A stretch of DNA of 64,000 nt from Pseudoxanthomonas daejeonensis (GTDB lineage: Bacteria; Pseudomonadota; Gammaproteobacteria; Xanthomonadales; Xanthomonadaceae), in assembly GCF_010093205.1 (NCBI RefSeq), contig NZ_PDWN01000003.1, forward strand, positions 1 to 64,000. Direction: 5' to 3'. The notes under the pieces are model-generated. The model had not been told where the DNA came from and did not search any database. It saw only the letters and a program-made list of their open reading frames with translations. How positions within the stretch are numbered: the stretch's first letter is position 1; each line of letters begins with the position of its first letter. A program made the translations under genes and the position numbers. Of the stretch, positions 29,693 to 40,609 are shown piece by piece.

Positions 29693-29708
29693 ATTCGTGT
29701 TGCGAAAG

Positions 29709-29732
29709 AGCCCGCCCAGTGCGGGCTTTTTC
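29709..29732 (+). terminator. Terminator of tRNA-Pro
   Basis: AGCCCGC / GCGGGCT stem (loop CCAGT) followed by TTTTTC, 17 bases after the tRNA. Confidence 0.85.
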
Positions 29733-29854
29733 TTGCGCGCGCACCAGCGCGTCAAACGGTGCCTGAACAGGCGGCGCACGGCGGACGGGGCGGTGCTTCG
29801 CGCTCTGTCGCCGCTGCGTATGCTCGGCCGGTCGTTCACTACACGGATGCAGGC

Positions 29855-30928
29855 ATGGCGGCGCGGATGATGGCGTTGTTGCTTTCCCTCGCCGGCGCCC
29901 TGCCGGCGATGGCGCAGGAGTCGGCCGCCGGTGCGACGCCGGTCGTGGACATGGATGCGGTCGTGGTCACCGGCGTGCAGCCTGGGCCCGGCATGTGGCG
30001 GGCCGTGCGGGATGGGCACGCCCTGTACATCCTCGGGACCCAGTCGCCCCTGCCGCGGGGCATAACCTGGCAAGCCAGCGAGACACGCGAAGTGCTCGCG
30101 CAGGCCGGTGCCGTGCTCGGGCCGCCGGGAGTGACGATCAACGCCGACATCGGCTTCTTCCGCGGCCTCACCCTGGCGCCGTCCGCCTTCAAGGCGATGA
30201 AGAATCCAGATGGGGAAACCCTCGACGAGGTGCTGCCTCCCGAGATCTACGCACGCTGGAGCGTGCTCAAGCAGCGCTATCTCGGCCGCGATCGCGGCGT
30301 GGAAAAGAAGCGCCCGCTGATCGCCGTCTACGAGCTGTACAAGGCGGCTCTCAAGGACAACGGCCTGCGCGAGGGCGGTGTGGTCGGGCCGGTCATCGAC
30401 AAGGCGTTGAAGGAACGCGGACTGGAACGCACGCCTGCCTTGCTGGCGCTTAAGATCGACGACCCGCGCGAAGCGATCGCCGACTTCCGCAAGGAAGGAC
30501 TCAAGCCCGAAGACCTGGCCTGCTTCAGCGGGACCCTGGACATCATCGAACGCGACCTGCCGCAGATCGTGGCGCGCGCCAATGCCTGGGCGGTGGGCGA
30601 CCTGGATGCGCTGCGGACCATGCCCAGCGGTCGCGACCAGGTGCTGGCATGCCTGTCGGCCTGGACCCGGACCGAGACCGCGCGCAAGCGCGGGCTGGTC
30701 GATATCGACGCACGCATCCGCGACAGCTGGCTGGCGACGGTGGACGCGACGGTGGCCGCGCATCCGGTGTCCTTCGCCACGATGTCGATCGACGAGCTGC
30801 TGCGCGACGGGGGCTACCTCGCGGAACTGCAACGGCGCGGCTACCGCGTCGAGGCGCCGGACGAGTACGAGGACGACGAGCCAGCGGACGCGCCGCCGGC
30901 CGATGCGATTGCGCCATCGCCCCTGTAG
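29855..30928 (+). CDS. TraB/GumN family exported protein
   Basis: 357 residues from ATG 29855; an earlier frame start at 29759 is unlikely. Signal peptide to PAMAQE (about residue 21). The family mark is the start of the domain around GMWRAVRDGHALYILGTQSPLPRGITWQ, akin to the GTMH motif region of GumN/TraB, and a conserved C-terminal region (ATMSIDELLRDGGYLAELQRRGYRVEAP). Such proteins include the xanthan-cluster GumN; the fold is a predicted metallopeptidase-like Tiki domain, but the canonical histidine of GTxH is replaced by Gln (GTQ) here. Periplasmic; function unknown. Convergent to dxs. Confidence 0.72.
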   Translation: MAARMMALLLSLAGALPAMAQESAAGATPVVDMDAVVVTGVQPGPGMWRAVRDGHALYILGTQSPLPRGITWQASETREVLAQAGAVLGPPGVTINADIGFFRGLTLAPSAFKAMKNPDGETLDEVLPPEIYARWSVLKQRYLGRDRGVEKKRPLIAVYELYKAALKDNGLREGGVVGPVIDKALKERGLERTPALLALKIDDPREAIADFRKEGLKPEDLACFSGTLDIIERDLPQIVARANAWAVGDLDALRTMPSGRDQVLACLSAWTRTETARKRGLVDIDARIRDSWLATVDATVAAHPVSFATMSIDELLRDGGYLAELQRRGYRVEAPDEYEDDEPADAPPADAIAPSPL

Positions 30929-31019
30929 AGCGTGCACCATTGCCCCCTTTGCGGAGCGGGGCTTGCCGCACAGCTCTCTTGCTGGAATCCAGGCGCTTGG
31001 TGGTTTGATGGCGAAGCAA

Positions 31020-31035
31020 CCGGGCAAGCCCGGCT
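31020..31035. repeat. Short inverted repeat in the gumN-dxs intergenic gap
   Basis: CCGGGCAAGCCCGGCT, two 6-bp arms around AA. It matches the core of the palindrome at 20263-20280 and the following CTC(T/C)AC, suggesting one dispersed repeat family. The 124-bp gap (30929-31052) holds nothing else I can name. Confidence 0.4.
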
Positions 31036-31052
31036 CCACAAGGCGTGGTTGC

Positions 31053-33014
31053 TCAGCCGCCGGCGGCGCGCGGCAGGCCGCTTTCCGTTTCCGCCAGCTG
31101 CGGCCAGCGCTTGAGCACGGCGGCGCGGATGCCGGCCGCGTCGATGCCGGCTTCGCCCAGCAGGTCCTCGCGGCTGGCATGGTGCTGGAACGCGTCTGGC
31201 AGGCCCAGGTGCAGCAGCGGCAGCAACACCGCTTCGGCGTTGAGCAGTTCGGACACCGCTGAACCGGCACCGCCGGCAACCACGTTGTCCTCGATGGTGA
31301 CGAAGCCTTCGTGGCTCTTCGCCAGTTCCAGAACCAGCGCGCGATCCAGCGGTTTGACGAAGCGCATGTTGACCACGGTCAGGCCGAGCTCGGCGCCGAC
31401 CTGTTCGGCGGCCGGCACGGTCGCGCCGAAGGCGAGCAGGGCGATGCGGCTACCGTTGCGGCGCAGCTGCGCCTTGCCGATCGGCAGCGTCTCCAGGCTG
31501 TCGTCGATGGCCGCGCCGGGGCCTGTGCCGCGCGGATAGCGCACCGCGGCCGGGCCTTCATGGCGGAGGCCGGTGCTCAGCATCTGCCGGCACTCGTTCT
31601 CGTCGGCCGGGGCCATGAGCACCATGTGCGGCACGCAGCGCAGGAAGCTCAGGTCCAGGTTGCCCGCATGGGTGGCGCCATCGGGACCGACCACGCCACC
31701 GCGATCGACCGCGAACAGGACGTCGAGTTTCTGCGTGGCCACGTCGTGCACCAGCTGGTCGTAGCCGCGCTGCAGGAAGGTCGAATAGATCGCGACCACC
31801 GGCTTGGCGCCCTGGGTGGCCATGCCGGCGGCCAGGGTCACCGCATGCTGTTCGGCGATCGCCACGTCGAAGTAGCGCTGCGGATATTCCTTGCTGAAGC
31901 GCACCAGCCCCGAGCCCTCGCGCATGGCCGGAGTGATCGCAAGCAGGCGTGGCTCGGCGGCGGCCATGTCGCACAGCCAGTCGCCGAACACATCGGTATA
32001 GGTCGGCTTCTTGGCCCCGGCCTTGGCGACCAGGCCCTTGGCCGGATCGAACGGACCGACGGCGTGGTATCCGATCTGGTCGCCTTCGGCCAGCTCGTAG
32101 CCCTTGCCCTTGGTGGTGATCACGTGCAGCAGCTGCGGGCCCTTGAGGGTCTTGAGCGTCTTCAGTGCGTTGACCAGGGCGGGCAGGTCGTGGCCGTCGA
32201 TCGGACCGGTGTAGTGGAAGCCCATTTCCTCGAACAGGGTGGACGGCACGAACATGCCCTTCCAGTGTTCTTCCCACCGGCGCACGAAGCGCGCCGGCGG
32301 CTTCTTCTTGTCGCCCAACAGCTTCTTGCCGCCTTCGCGCAGCTTGTTCAGCGTGGCGCTGCCGGTCAGCCGGCCGAGCATCTTGGTCACCCCTCCGACC
32401 GCTTCGGAAATCGACATCCGGTTGTCGTTGAGGATCACCAGCAGGTTCGGCTCGTCGTCCATGCCGCCGGCGTGGTTCAGGGCCTCGTACGCCATGCCGG
32501 CGGTCATCGCGCCATCGCCGATCACCGCCACGACCTTGGGCGCGTCCGCCTTGGCGTCGTCGCCGGTCTGCCGTTGCAGGGCGATGGCCATGCCCAGCGC
32601 CGCGGAGATCGAGGTCGAGGAATGGCCGACGCCGAAGGTGTCGTACTCGCTTTCCTCGCGCTTGGGGAACGGCGCCACGCCGTCCTTCTGCTTGACCGTG
32701 TGGATGCGGTCGCGGCGGCCGGTGAGGATCTTGTGGGGATAGGTCTGGTGGCCCACGTCCCAGACCAGCTGGTCGACGGGGGTCTCGTAGAGCCAGTGCA
32801 GGGCCACGGTCAGCTCGACCACGCCCAGGCCAGCGCCGAAGTGCCCGCCGCTGCGACCCACCGACTCGATCAGGTAGGCGCGCAGTTCCTCGGCGATGGC
32901 CGGCAGTTCGGCCTCGTCGAACCGGCGCAGGTCGGCTGGCGAATCGATGCGAGACAGGCGCGGATAACGGACGGGGTCGATGCTCATCGGGACTGGCGCG
33001 ATACGGGTCGCCAT
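31053..33014 (-). CDS. dxs: 1-deoxy-D-xylulose-5-phosphate synthase
   Basis: 653 residues from ATG 33014 (GGGGAGG lies just upstream, with short spacing); [11 protein letters not shown] at 32987 is an alternative. Thiamine diphosphate enzyme: [18 protein letters not shown], the TPP/magnesium motif [18 protein letters not shown] with NDNRMSIS, and the transketolase pyrimidine domain [17 protein letters not shown]. It joins pyruvate and glyceraldehyde 3-phosphate in the first step of the MEP isoprenoid pathway in the cytoplasm. It is convergent to the GumN-like gene and follows the HNH gene with a 151-bp gap. Confidence 0.96.
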   Translation of the reverse strand: MATRIAPVPMSIDPVRYPRLSRIDSPADLRRFDEAELPAIAEELRAYLIESVGRSGGHFGAGLGVVELTVALHWLYETPVDQLVWDVGHQTYPHKILTGRRDRIHTVKQKDGVAPFPKREESEYDTFGVGHSSTSISAALGMAIALQRQTGDDAKADAPKVVAVIGDGAMTAGMAYEALNHAGGMDDEPNLLVILNDNRMSISEAVGGVTKMLGRLTGSATLNKLREGGKKLLGDKKKPPARFVRRWEEHWKGMFVPSTLFEEMGFHYTGPIDGHDLPALVNALKTLKTLKGPQLLHVITTKGKGYELAEGDQIGYHAVGPFDPAKGLVAKAGAKKPTYTDVFGDWLCDMAAAEPRLLAITPAMREGSGLVRFSKEYPQRYFDVAIAEQHAVTLAAGMATQGAKPVVAIYSTFLQRGYDQLVHDVATQKLDVLFAVDRGGVVGPDGATHAGNLDLSFLRCVPHMVLMAPADENECRQMLSTGLRHEGPAAVRYPRGTGPGAAIDDSLETLPIGKAQLRRNGSRIALLAFGATVPAAEQVGAELGLTVVNMRFVKPLDRALVLELAKSHEGFVTIEDNVVAGGAGSAVSELLNAEAVLLPLLHLGLPDAFQHHASREDLLGEAGIDAAGIRAAVLKRWPQLAETESGLPRAAGG

Positions 33015-33165
33015 TTTCCTCCCCGGGGGCGTGACGGAGCAAGCAAGGTCGTTCAGGCGCGCGCCGGAGCCTTCCCGGCAAGGACGCGTTGCCCGCCGGA
33101 ATCGGCGGCTGCGGCCAGCGTCCTCCGTCCGCGGTGTCCGCGGGACCGGTCTGTGGGCGGCGGAA

Positions 33166-33813
33166 TCAGGCGGACAGCTTGGAGCGCTTGGGCAGCTGCG
33201 ACCGCAGGAACGCCATCTGGTCGGCCAGGATGTTGCGGTTGGACAGGATCAGGTGCTCGATCCAGCTGGGCCGGTAAGGCACGGCCAGCAGCGGCATGTG
33301 CGCCTGCTGGGGGGTGCGATTGCCCTTGCGAGAGTTGCAGTGGAAGCAGGCGCTGACCACGTTTTCCCAGGCATCACGGCCGCCCTTGGAGAGCGGCATG
33401 ACGTGGTCGCGGGTCAGGTGTGGCCGGGCGAACTGTTCGCCGCAGTACAGGCACAGGTGGGCGTCGCGGGCGAACAACGCGGTGTTGGACAGGCTGGGGG
33501 TGGGGTCCAGGGCGCGTGCATGGGCATGCCCGCGGGTGGCGACGATCGGATGCAGTTCGATCAGGCTGCGCGCGCCGGTCATCCGGCAAATGCCGCCGCG
33601 CACGCGCAGACAGGGGTCGCCGAGGGTCCACGCGATGGCATCGCGTGCGTAGAGGCAGGTTGCGTCCTGCCAGCCGATCCAGTCCATCGCGCGACCGTGC
33701 GCGTCCAACGACAGGACCCTTACCGCAGGTGCATGCTCCCGCGGGGGTGGGGCGGCGACCGGGGCGTTCGCTCCGGCGCAGACCAGACCTAGCGTTGCTG
33801 TGTCCGTCTCCAT
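33166..33813 (-). CDS. HNH endonuclease family protein
   Basis: 215 residues. The HNH/ββα-metal region is [56 protein letters not shown]: two CxxC knuckles (CLYC, CFHC) bind zinc and [10 protein letters not shown] / [10 protein letters not shown] holds the His-Asn-His catalytic block. The N-terminal 100 residues carry [21 protein letters not shown], common in the chromosomal HNH proteins of cyanobacteria and Xanthomonads. These are single genes without a methylase partner; target unknown. It has no signal peptide. Confidence 0.88.
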   Translation of the reverse strand: METDTATLGLVCAGANAPVAAPPPREHAPAVRVLSLDAHGRAMDWIGWQDATCLYARDAIAWTLGDPCLRVRGGICRMTGARSLIELHPIVATRGHAHARALDPTPSLSNTALFARDAHLCLYCGEQFARPHLTRDHVMPLSKGGRDAWENVVSACFHCNSRKGNRTPQQAHMPLLAVPYRPSWIEHLILSNRNILADQMAFLRSQLPKRSKLSA

Positions 33814-33865
33814 CGGGATAACAGCTTATACCCGAATGTTGACGAGATGTGTATGTCGTGCTGCA

Positions 33866-34342
33866 TCAGCGCAGCACGCCTTCCAGCCCGGGCGCCGGAT
33901 TGAGCGAGCTGCGGTCATCGACCTGGAACTCGCGCGGCTTGCTGGCCTCTTCAGGGGTGGCGTTGACCGTGCCTTCGAGGCGGTAGGCGATCGACCTGCG
34001 GCTGGCCAGCGCATCGGCTACTGCGATGCGGGCCATGCCATCGGGCTTCATCGAGACCCTGACCACGTCGGCCGACGTGGGCCCGATCGAAATGGCCGGC
34101 GAGGCCTGGAGGACGCCGGCGCCATGTTCGTCCACGCTGACCTGAAGGCGCACCGCATCGAACCGCATCGAGACGCTGCTGAAGTTGTGCAGGCGCAGGT
34201 CCACCGCCCAGTCGCCGTTGGCCTGCACGGTCAACTGCTGGATTGCAGCCGACGGCGGCGACACGCGGCGCGTGTTGCCACTGCACGACACCAGCACGAA
34301 CAGCGCGAACGTGGCCATCGACAGCTTCAGGATGGACTTCAT
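33866..34342 (-). CDS. LEA14-like lipoprotein
   Basis: 158 residues from ATG 34342, preceded by CCGGAG. Lipobox LVSC at residue 20. The mature part (QLTVQANGDWAVDLRLHNFSSVSMRFDAVRLQVSVDEHG, then SIGPTSADVVRVSMKPDG) has the immunoglobulin-like strand pattern of LEA type 2 (WHy) domains, so it is probably a small periplasmic lipoprotein. No catalytic residue set. 50 bp downstream lies the lipocalin gene on the same strand; the two could be co-transcribed. Confidence 0.55.
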   Translation of the reverse strand: MKSILKLSMATFALFVLVSCSGNTRRVSPPSAAIQQLTVQANGDWAVDLRLHNFSSVSMRFDAVRLQVSVDEHGAGVLQASPAISIGPTSADVVRVSMKPDGMARIAVADALASRRSIAYRLEGTVNATPEEASKPREFQVDDRSSLNPAPGLEGVLR

Positions 34343-34391
34343 GCGGACTCCGGATATGCGACTGGGCAGGATAGTACGCTGCGACACACGG

Positions 34392-34937
34392 TCAACGCAG
34401 TGGCGCAGCCACTACCAGCGGTGCCAGGTCGTAGCCCATCGCCTCGGCCTTGGTCTTCAGGCGGGAGAACAGTTCGGCGTCCATCGAAGGTTCGCGCGAG
34501 AGGATCCACAGGTACTCGCGATCCGGATCGCCGACAACCGCCCACTGGTAGTCAGGGTCCAGCGCGATCACCCAGTAGTCGGCCCATACCAGCGGCAGCC
34601 AGGACAGCCAGCCCGGGACAAAGCGCACCTGAAGCCGGCCCGGGTGGCCTTCCACGGTGCGGGCGACGCCTTCCGCGATCGCCTGGTCGCCATCGCGCGT
34701 GCGGCAGGTGTTGCGGACATTGATCGTGCCGTCGGCGCGAAGCGCATAGGCGGCGGTGATGTCGCCGGCGCATCGACGCTGGAACGACACCGGGAGGTGC
34801 GCGATCTCATACCAGTGGCCGGCGTAGCGCGTCAGTTCCAGCTCGGGTACCGAAGCCACAGGCGATGCGGCCGAGGCCGGCAGGATCGAGGATGACAGGG
34901 CGATGCAGGTCAGGAGCAGCGTCGGAAGGGCGCGCAT
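34392..34937 (-). CDS. Lipocalin family protein (Blc-like)
   Basis: 181 residues. Signal peptide to SAASPVAS (about residue 27), without a clear lipobox. The lipocalin motif RYAGHWYEIAHLPVSFQRRC (GxW) and RVRFVPG-type strands plus DYQWAVVGDPDREYLWILSREP are the classic bacterial lipocalin blocks. Such proteins bind lysophospholipids or fatty acids at the envelope during stress. The C-terminal helix (LFSRLKTKAEAMGYDLAPLV) packs against the barrel. Periplasmic. Confidence 0.85.
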   Translation of the reverse strand: MRALPTLLLTCIALSSSILPASAASPVASVPELELTRYAGHWYEIAHLPVSFQRRCAGDITAAYALRADGTINVRNTCRTRDGDQAIAEGVARTVEGHPGRLQVRFVPGWLSWLPLVWADYWVIALDPDYQWAVVGDPDREYLWILSREPSMDAELFSRLKTKAEAMGYDLAPLVVAAPLR

Positions 34938-35024
34938 GGTGCCTCCATGGGACGGCGCGCCGATCCTAGCATCGGGCCTGTTAGGGCAAGTGTCGCGGCC
35001 GTGGGGCCAGGCAGGCGGGAAGCG

Positions 35025-35237
35025 CTAGCGGAACGCGCCGGGTGCCCGAGGTGGCGGGCCCGGGCGACAGACTTCCACCCGTCCCGGCAAACCGTTGCGC
35101 AGTGCGCTGGCATCGGCCAAGGTCTGGGCCAGTTCGAGTGCCGCCGCGATCGAGTGGTACCAGGCCAAGGGCCGCCCGCCATCGAGCAGGGTGCAGCCAC
35201 GGGGGTCCTTGCGGACGACGAGCAGGCGTTGCTCCAT
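35025..35237 (-). CDS. Small hypothetical protein (70 aa)
   Basis: 70 residues from ATG 35237: MEQRLLVVRKDPRGCTLLDGG then PLAWYHSIAAALELAQTLADA and a Pro/Arg tail. The first 50 residues look like a strand-strand-strand-helix mini-domain with no signal. The codon bias fits its neighbours and the frame starts cleanly, but the Shine-Dalgarno (GGGGAT) is weak and I do not recognise a family. It lies between two confident features with no overlap. Confidence 0.4.
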   Translation of the reverse strand: MEQRLLVVRKDPRGCTLLDGGRPLAWYHSIAAALELAQTLADASALRNGLPGRVEVCRPGPPPRAPGAFR

Positions 35238-35387
35238 GGCAGGATCCCCGTTGGCTCCGGCGCGCGATCGGCCGGAAAGGGCTGCAGTCTGCGACGGGCC
35301 GCGGCCCGTGGAAATCGGGCCACACCCCCGCTCGGTGTAGGAAATCTCCGAACCGGGGGCAGGGATCGGGCCGATCCCACGGGCAAA

Positions 35388-35412
35388 ACAAAAGGGCCTT
35401 GCGGCCCTTCGT
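35388..35412 (-). terminator. Terminator of tRNA-Phe
   Basis: On the minus strand AAGGGCC-GCAA-GGCCCTT followed by TTGTTTTG, about 20 bases past the tRNA. Confidence 0.85.
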
Positions 35413-35429
35413 GTGTACTCGCCGGAACA

Positions 35430-35505
35430 TGGTGGCCGGGGAGGGAATCGAACCCCCGACACGGGGATTTTCAATCCCCTGCTCTACCAACTGAGCTACC
35501 CGGCC
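35430..35505 (-). tRNA. tRNA-Phe(GAA)
   Basis: 76 bases with encoded CCA. Acceptor GGCCGGG / CCCGGCC, D-arm GCTC / GAGC, anticodon stem GGGGA / TCCCC with loop TTGAAAA (anticodon GAA), T-loop TTCGATT. Decodes UUC/UUU. Confidence 0.96.
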
Positions 35506-35536
35506 ATGCGCGACTAGTGTCGCGGCGAGGGGCCGA

Positions 35537-35565
35537 ATCATACCGGGGCCCTCGCGATCCGACAA
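35537..35565 (-). promoter_or_regulatory. Sigma-70 promoter of tRNA-Phe
   Basis: On the minus strand TTGTCG (35565-35560), 17-base spacer, TATGAT (35542-35537), 31 bases before the tRNA. Confidence 0.75.
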
Positions 35566-35651
35566 GCCGCACATGTGCCATGTGGCCGGTTGAGGTTGCC
35601 GTGGGAATGGGCGCATGATCGGCCGGAGTCCACCCGAAGAAGGAAGAAGCC

Positions 35652-36137
35652 ATGAAGAAGCTGCTTTCAGTAGTGGTATTGGCGATAGGGATGACCGTTG
35701 GCCTGGGTGGATGCAGCAGTACCCCCAGGGCCACCCCCGCTGAGCGGCTGGCGTTCTACGAGGCCCATGCCGGCGATCCGGTCCGCAGCTTCCGCATGTT
35801 CGGCCGGCTCAATGGCTGGACGCCACTGGGCAACAACGCGATGGTCGTTTGGACGAGGCCCAACGAGGCGTGGCTGCTGAACTTCAGCGGTCCGTGCCAG
35901 GACCTGCAGTTCGCCACCTCGATCACCATCTCGCACTTTTCCAACACGGTCACCGCGCGCTTTGACACGGTGACGCCGATCGGCCCCGGCATCAGCACCG
36001 TAGGACGCATCCCCTGCCGCATCGATACGATCCGGCCGATCGACACCCAGGCGCTCAACCAGAGCAGGGAAGAAATCCGCCAGGCCGAGAGCGCGGCGCG
36101 CCAAGACGCTCCGCCTGCCGAGCCACCGTCGAACTGA
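35652..36137 (+). CDS. DUF6491 family lipoprotein
   Basis: 161 residues. Lipobox LGGC (Cys about 21) after a typical signal. Conserved features: the FRMFGRLNGWTPLGNNAMVVWTRPNEAWLLNFSGPCQDL block and the paired cysteines in GPCQDL and RIPCRID, with ITISHFSNTVTARFDTVTPI in between. It matches the DUF6491 family of Xanthomonadales lipoproteins. The C-terminal 30 residues are charged and Pro-rich. Start ATG has AAGGAAGAAGCC upstream. Role unknown. Confidence 0.7.
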   Translation: MKKLLSVVVLAIGMTVGLGGCSSTPRATPAERLAFYEAHAGDPVRSFRMFGRLNGWTPLGNNAMVVWTRPNEAWLLNFSGPCQDLQFATSITISHFSNTVTARFDTVTPIGPGISTVGRIPCRIDTIRPIDTQALNQSREEIRQAESAARQDAPPAEPPSN

Positions 36138-36206
36138 CGGGCGGGCAGGCACTGCCGGCATGGCCTCAAGCGCCGTGCCGGCAGTCTCGTTCCCGATGGG
36201 ATGCCG

Positions 36207-36479
36207 TCAGGATTCAGGCGGCACGTAGCCGGCAGGTTTCTGCGCGTCGCCGCCGAACAGGAATTTTTCCAGCTCTTCCTGCAGGAAGGCGCGGTGCTTG
36301 GGATCGCGCGGCGACAGGCGGTTCTCGTTGATCAGCATGGTCTGGTGCGCCAGCCAGGATGCCCAGGCCGGCTTGCCGACATGGGCAAGGATGCGCTGGC
36401 CGAGTTCGCCCGGCCAGGGCGCGAAATCCAGCCCTTCGGCGTCGCGTTGTTCGTACTGGCAGAAGACGGTACGGGACAT
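36207..36479 (-). CDS. yggX: Oxidative damage protection / Fe(II)-trafficking protein YggX
   Basis: 90 residues, the standard size. [30 protein letters not shown] carries the conserved Cys7 and the PGELGQRI block; [36 protein letters not shown] follows. YggX protects iron-sulfur enzymes and, with MutY, sits in a conserved mutY-yggX pair: mutY is 26 bp upstream on the same strand. Cytoplasmic. Confidence 0.94.
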   Translation of the reverse strand: MSRTVFCQYEQRDAEGLDFAPWPGELGQRILAHVGKPAWASWLAHQTMLINENRLSPRDPKHRAFLQEELEKFLFGGDAQKPAGYVPPES

Positions 36480-36505
36480 GTTCCGTGGATCCTGGATGGG
36501 GTAGG

Positions 36506-37570
36506 TCAGGGCGCGTCGAGCAGCCGGCGGATGGGCGCTGGCAGGCCGAGCGCGCCCAGGTCGGCGCGCGCCACCCAGCGCTGCGCCTCATTGTCGCCGA
36601 CCCGGGGCCGCGGGGCGACCCGGCGCAGGCGGCGCGGCTGCAAGTGCAAGCGGTAGTGGCTGAAAGTGTGGACGATCACAGGCAGCTCTTCGGCCGCGTC
36701 GTAATCGCCGTCCACCTCTCCTTCGAACCATTCGCGCAGCTGGGCTTCGGTATCGGCCTGGGGCAGCGTCCACAACGAGGCCCAGATGCCGGTCGGCGGA
36801 CGTCGCTGCAGGAGCAGTTCGCCGTGTTCGTTCTCCAGGACCAGCGCCACCGCCTCGCGCTCGGGCAGGACCTTGCCGGGACGCGGCGTAGGCAGCGCCT
36901 GGACCAGCCCTTCGCGCAGCGCGACGCAGGTGCTTTCCAGCGGACAGGCGGCGCAGGCGGGCCTGGCGCGCGAGCACAGGGTGGCCCCGAAATCCATCTG
37001 GGCCTGGGTGTAGTCGGCCATGCGTCCGCTTGGCACTGCGGCCAGGTGTGCTTCGGCCAGCGCCCATAGCTGCTTTTCGACCGCTGGCGTGCCCGGCCAG
37101 CCGGCCACGCCATGCCAGCGCGCGAGTACGCGCTTCACGTTGCCGTCGAGGATCGCGAAACGATCGCCCCAGGCCTGGGCGAGGATCGCGCCGGCGGTGC
37201 TGCGGCCGATGCCAGGCAGCGCATGCAACGCGTCGAAATCGCGAGGCAGTCCGCCGTCGTGGTGCTCCATGCATTGTTTCGCGGCAGCGTGCAGGTTCCT
37301 GGCGCGGGCGTAGTAGCCCAGTCCCGCCCAGTGCGCCATCACCTCGTCGGTGGATGCGGCGGCCAGGTCGGGCAGGGTCGGGAAGCGGTCGACGAAGCGC
37401 AGGAAGTACGGAATGACCGTCGCGACCTGGGTCTGTTGCAGCATGATTTCCGACAGCCACACGCGGTACGGCGTGCGCGGTCGTTGCCAGGGCAAGTCGT
37501 GGCGTCCATGGCGTTCGAACCACGCCAGCAGCGGCGCGGCGAATGCGCCAGTCGTCTTCCGGGCAGCCAC
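36506..37570 (-). CDS. mutY: A/G-specific adenine glycosylase
   Basis: 354 residues from GTG 37570, a non-ATG start because no ATG lies near the conserved [13 protein letters not shown]. Helix-hairpin-helix [13 protein letters not shown] with the catalytic Asp in the [12 protein letters not shown] region; [12 protein letters not shown] holds the essential Glu. The 4Fe-4S loop is intact as C-x6-C-x2-C-x5-C ([17 protein letters not shown]). The C-terminal NUDIX-like domain ([29 protein letters not shown]) recognises 8-oxoG. It removes adenine opposite 8-oxoguanine. ftsY ends 11 bp upstream. Confidence 0.95.
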   Translation of the reverse strand: MAARKTTGAFAAPLLAWFERHGRHDLPWQRPRTPYRVWLSEIMLQQTQVATVIPYFLRFVDRFPTLPDLAAASTDEVMAHWAGLGYYARARNLHAAAKQCMEHHDGGLPRDFDALHALPGIGRSTAGAILAQAWGDRFAILDGNVKRVLARWHGVAGWPGTPAVEKQLWALAEAHLAAVPSGRMADYTQAQMDFGATLCSRARPACAACPLESTCVALREGLVQALPTPRPGKVLPEREAVALVLENEHGELLLQRRPPTGIWASLWTLPQADTEAQLREWFEGEVDGDYDAAEELPVIVHTFSHYRLHLQPRRLRRVAPRPRVGDNEAQRWVARADLGALGLPAPIRRLLDAP

Positions 37571-37581
37571 GGTCGTGGCGG

Positions 37582-38808
37582 TCAGGCGCCCAGCGCCTCG
37601 GGCAGCAGCGCGTCGACGAAGGCCTCCGGGTCGAACACGCGCAGGTCCTCGGGGCGTTCGCCGATGCCGGCGAAGCGGATCGGAATGCCGAACTCGCGGG
37701 CCAGGGCGAACACGACGCCGCCCTTGGCGGTGCCATCGAGCTTGGTCACCACCAGGCCGGTCACGCCGACGGCTGCATGGAACTGGCGAAGCTGGCTCAA
37801 CGCGTTCTGGCCGGTGGTTCCGTCGATCACCATCAGGACTTCGTGCGGCGCTGCGGCGTCGAGCTTCTGCAGCACGCGCTTGATCTTGCCCAGCTCGTTC
37901 ATCAGTCCGGTCTGCGTGTGCAGGCGGCCGGCGGTGTCGGCGATCAGGACCTCGGTGCCGCGCGCCTTCGCCGCCTGCAGGGCGTCGAAGGTGACCGAGG
38001 CGGCGTCCGCATTCTGGCCCTGTGCGATCACGGTCACGCCATTGCGCTCGCCCCAGACCTGCAACTGGGCCACGGCGGCGGCGCGGAAGGTATCGCCGGC
38101 GGCAAGGACCAGGCTGCGCCCCTCGTCCTTGAAACGCCGGGCGAGCTTGCCGATGGTGGTGGTCTTGCCGACGCCGTTGACGCCCACGGTCAGCAGTACG
38201 AAAGGCCTGGCGTCGCGGTCGATCTGCAGCGGTTTCGCCACCGGCTGCAGCAGTGCGACCAGCTCGGCGCGCAATGCGGCCAGCAGGCCGCGGGCGTCGG
38301 CGAACTCGCGCGCCTTCATCCGCTTGCGCAGGCCTTCCACCAGTGCAGTGGTGGCGGCGACGCCGACATCGGCGGTGAGCAGGGCGGTCTCGATCTCGTC
38401 GAGAAGGTCGTCGTCCAGCTGTGGATTGCGCGAGAACAGGCCGCCCAGGCTGCGGGCGAAACCGCTGCTGCGCAGGCGTTCGCGCCAGCCCGGCTTGCCG
38501 GGGGCTGCGGCCGGCTGGACCAGGGTTTCCGCGTCGGCCACGGTGCCCGTGTCGGGGCCGACTACGATCGCGATTTCCCCGTCTGCCGGCGATTGCCCGA
38601 CGACCGCCGGATCGACCACAACCGGTCCGACCACAACGGGCTCGACTGCGGCCAGTTCGACCAGCGTCGCGCCGGCTGCGGCATCGACGCCGTCCGCGGG
38701 TGCCGTGCCGGGTGCCTGCGGGAACGCGGCGGCCAGCTCTTCGGCGCTGTAGCGGCTGGCGGGGGCAGGGGCGTCCTGCGGCTTCTTGCGGCGGAAGAAA
38801 CTGACCAT
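37582..38808 (-). CDS. ftsY: Signal recognition particle receptor FtsY
   Basis: 408 residues from ATG 38808 (MVSFFRRKKPQDAPAP); an upstream frame to 39462 overlaps rsmD and is rejected. The acidic, Pro/Ala-rich A-domain (residues 10-105) binds membrane and SecYEG. The NG domain has G1 TVGVNGVGKTTTIGKLARRF, the insertion-box DTFRAAAVAQL, G3 DTAGRLHTQTGLM and G4 TKLDGTAKGG, and ends in GERPEDLRVFDPEAFVDALL. It docks SRP-ribosome complexes for co-translational secretion. Divergent from rsmD across a 57-bp gap, the same order as in E. coli. Confidence 0.96.
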   Translation of the reverse strand: MVSFFRRKKPQDAPAPASRYSAEELAAAFPQAPGTAPADGVDAAAGATLVELAAVEPVVVGPVVVDPAVVGQSPADGEIAIVVGPDTGTVADAETLVQPAAAPGKPGWRERLRSSGFARSLGGLFSRNPQLDDDLLDEIETALLTADVGVAATTALVEGLRKRMKAREFADARGLLAALRAELVALLQPVAKPLQIDRDARPFVLLTVGVNGVGKTTTIGKLARRFKDEGRSLVLAAGDTFRAAAVAQLQVWGERNGVTVIAQGQNADAASVTFDALQAAKARGTEVLIADTAGRLHTQTGLMNELGKIKRVLQKLDAAAPHEVLMVIDGTTGQNALSQLRQFHAAVGVTGLVVTKLDGTAKGGVVFALAREFGIPIRFAGIGERPEDLRVFDPEAFVDALLPEALGA

Positions 38809-38865
38809 TGACTGCGAATGTCGGAGAATGCGCGCCATGCTAGCACCGCGTCCCACTGCCACCCG

Positions 38866-40021
<1,156 letters not shown>

Positions 40022-40053
40022 TGCTCAATTTCCAGAACGAAGGGAGGTTCCTG

Positions 40054-40557
40054 ATGAACAAGACGACGCGCGCGCTCCTGCTCGCCTGCATGCTGGTTTC
40101 GCCGCTGCTGCTGACGGCCTGCAAGAAGGAGGCGGCGGTGGGCAACGAGGCTGCCGCGGCCAAGGTCCTGACCGCGCCGGCCAAGGATGACGATGCGGGC
40201 TGGAAGGCGTACCTGCCGGCGGTGGTCCAGGAAAACATGGGCACCATCACCAACAATCCGTTCCTGTACTACCTGCCGCCGGAGTCCGATCCGGAGTTCG
40301 CGGCCAAGTACGAGCGGCAGGTGGAGTCGGCCAAGACCGCGATGGCCCGCGGCGTCCAGAAGGGCAACCTGCTGGCCTTCGGTTCGCCGGCTTCGGCCAA
40401 GATGGCCGACCTGATGCAGGTCGCCTTCGCCGACGTCCCGGCCGACACGCTGAAGGGCGTGCGCATCCTGTTCATCGGCGAGGCCGTCGACAACGAGCGC
40501 GTGCAGGCGGCGCTGGCGCCGACCGGCGCCGAATACGTCTTCGTCGAAGCCAAGTAA
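40054..40557 (+). CDS. Hypothetical lipoprotein
   Basis: 167 residues from ATG 40054, with AAGGGAGGTTCC upstream; a longer start at 40018 is rejected. Lipobox LLTAC (Cys about 23). The mature protein is Ala-rich, then WKAYLPAVVQENMGTITNNPFLYYLPPESDPEFAAKYERQVE and VQKGNLLAFGSPASAKMADLM, ending in VRILFIGEAVDNERVQAALAPTGAEYVFVEAK. The end reads like a small Rossmann-like or ferredoxin-like unit, but no family is recognised. It is kept between coaD and the ferredoxin gene. Envelope anchored; function unknown. Confidence 0.6.
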   Translation: MNKTTRALLLACMLVSPLLLTACKKEAAVGNEAAAAKVLTAPAKDDDAGWKAYLPAVVQENMGTITNNPFLYYLPPESDPEFAAKYERQVESAKTAMARGVQKGNLLAFGSPASAKMADLMQVAFADVPADTLKGVRILFIGEAVDNERVQAALAPTGAEYVFVEAK

Positions 40558-40609
40558 GAGGATCGTGGCGGCGGGCATCGCCTGACGATGCCCGCTGTCG
40601 CAAACCACC

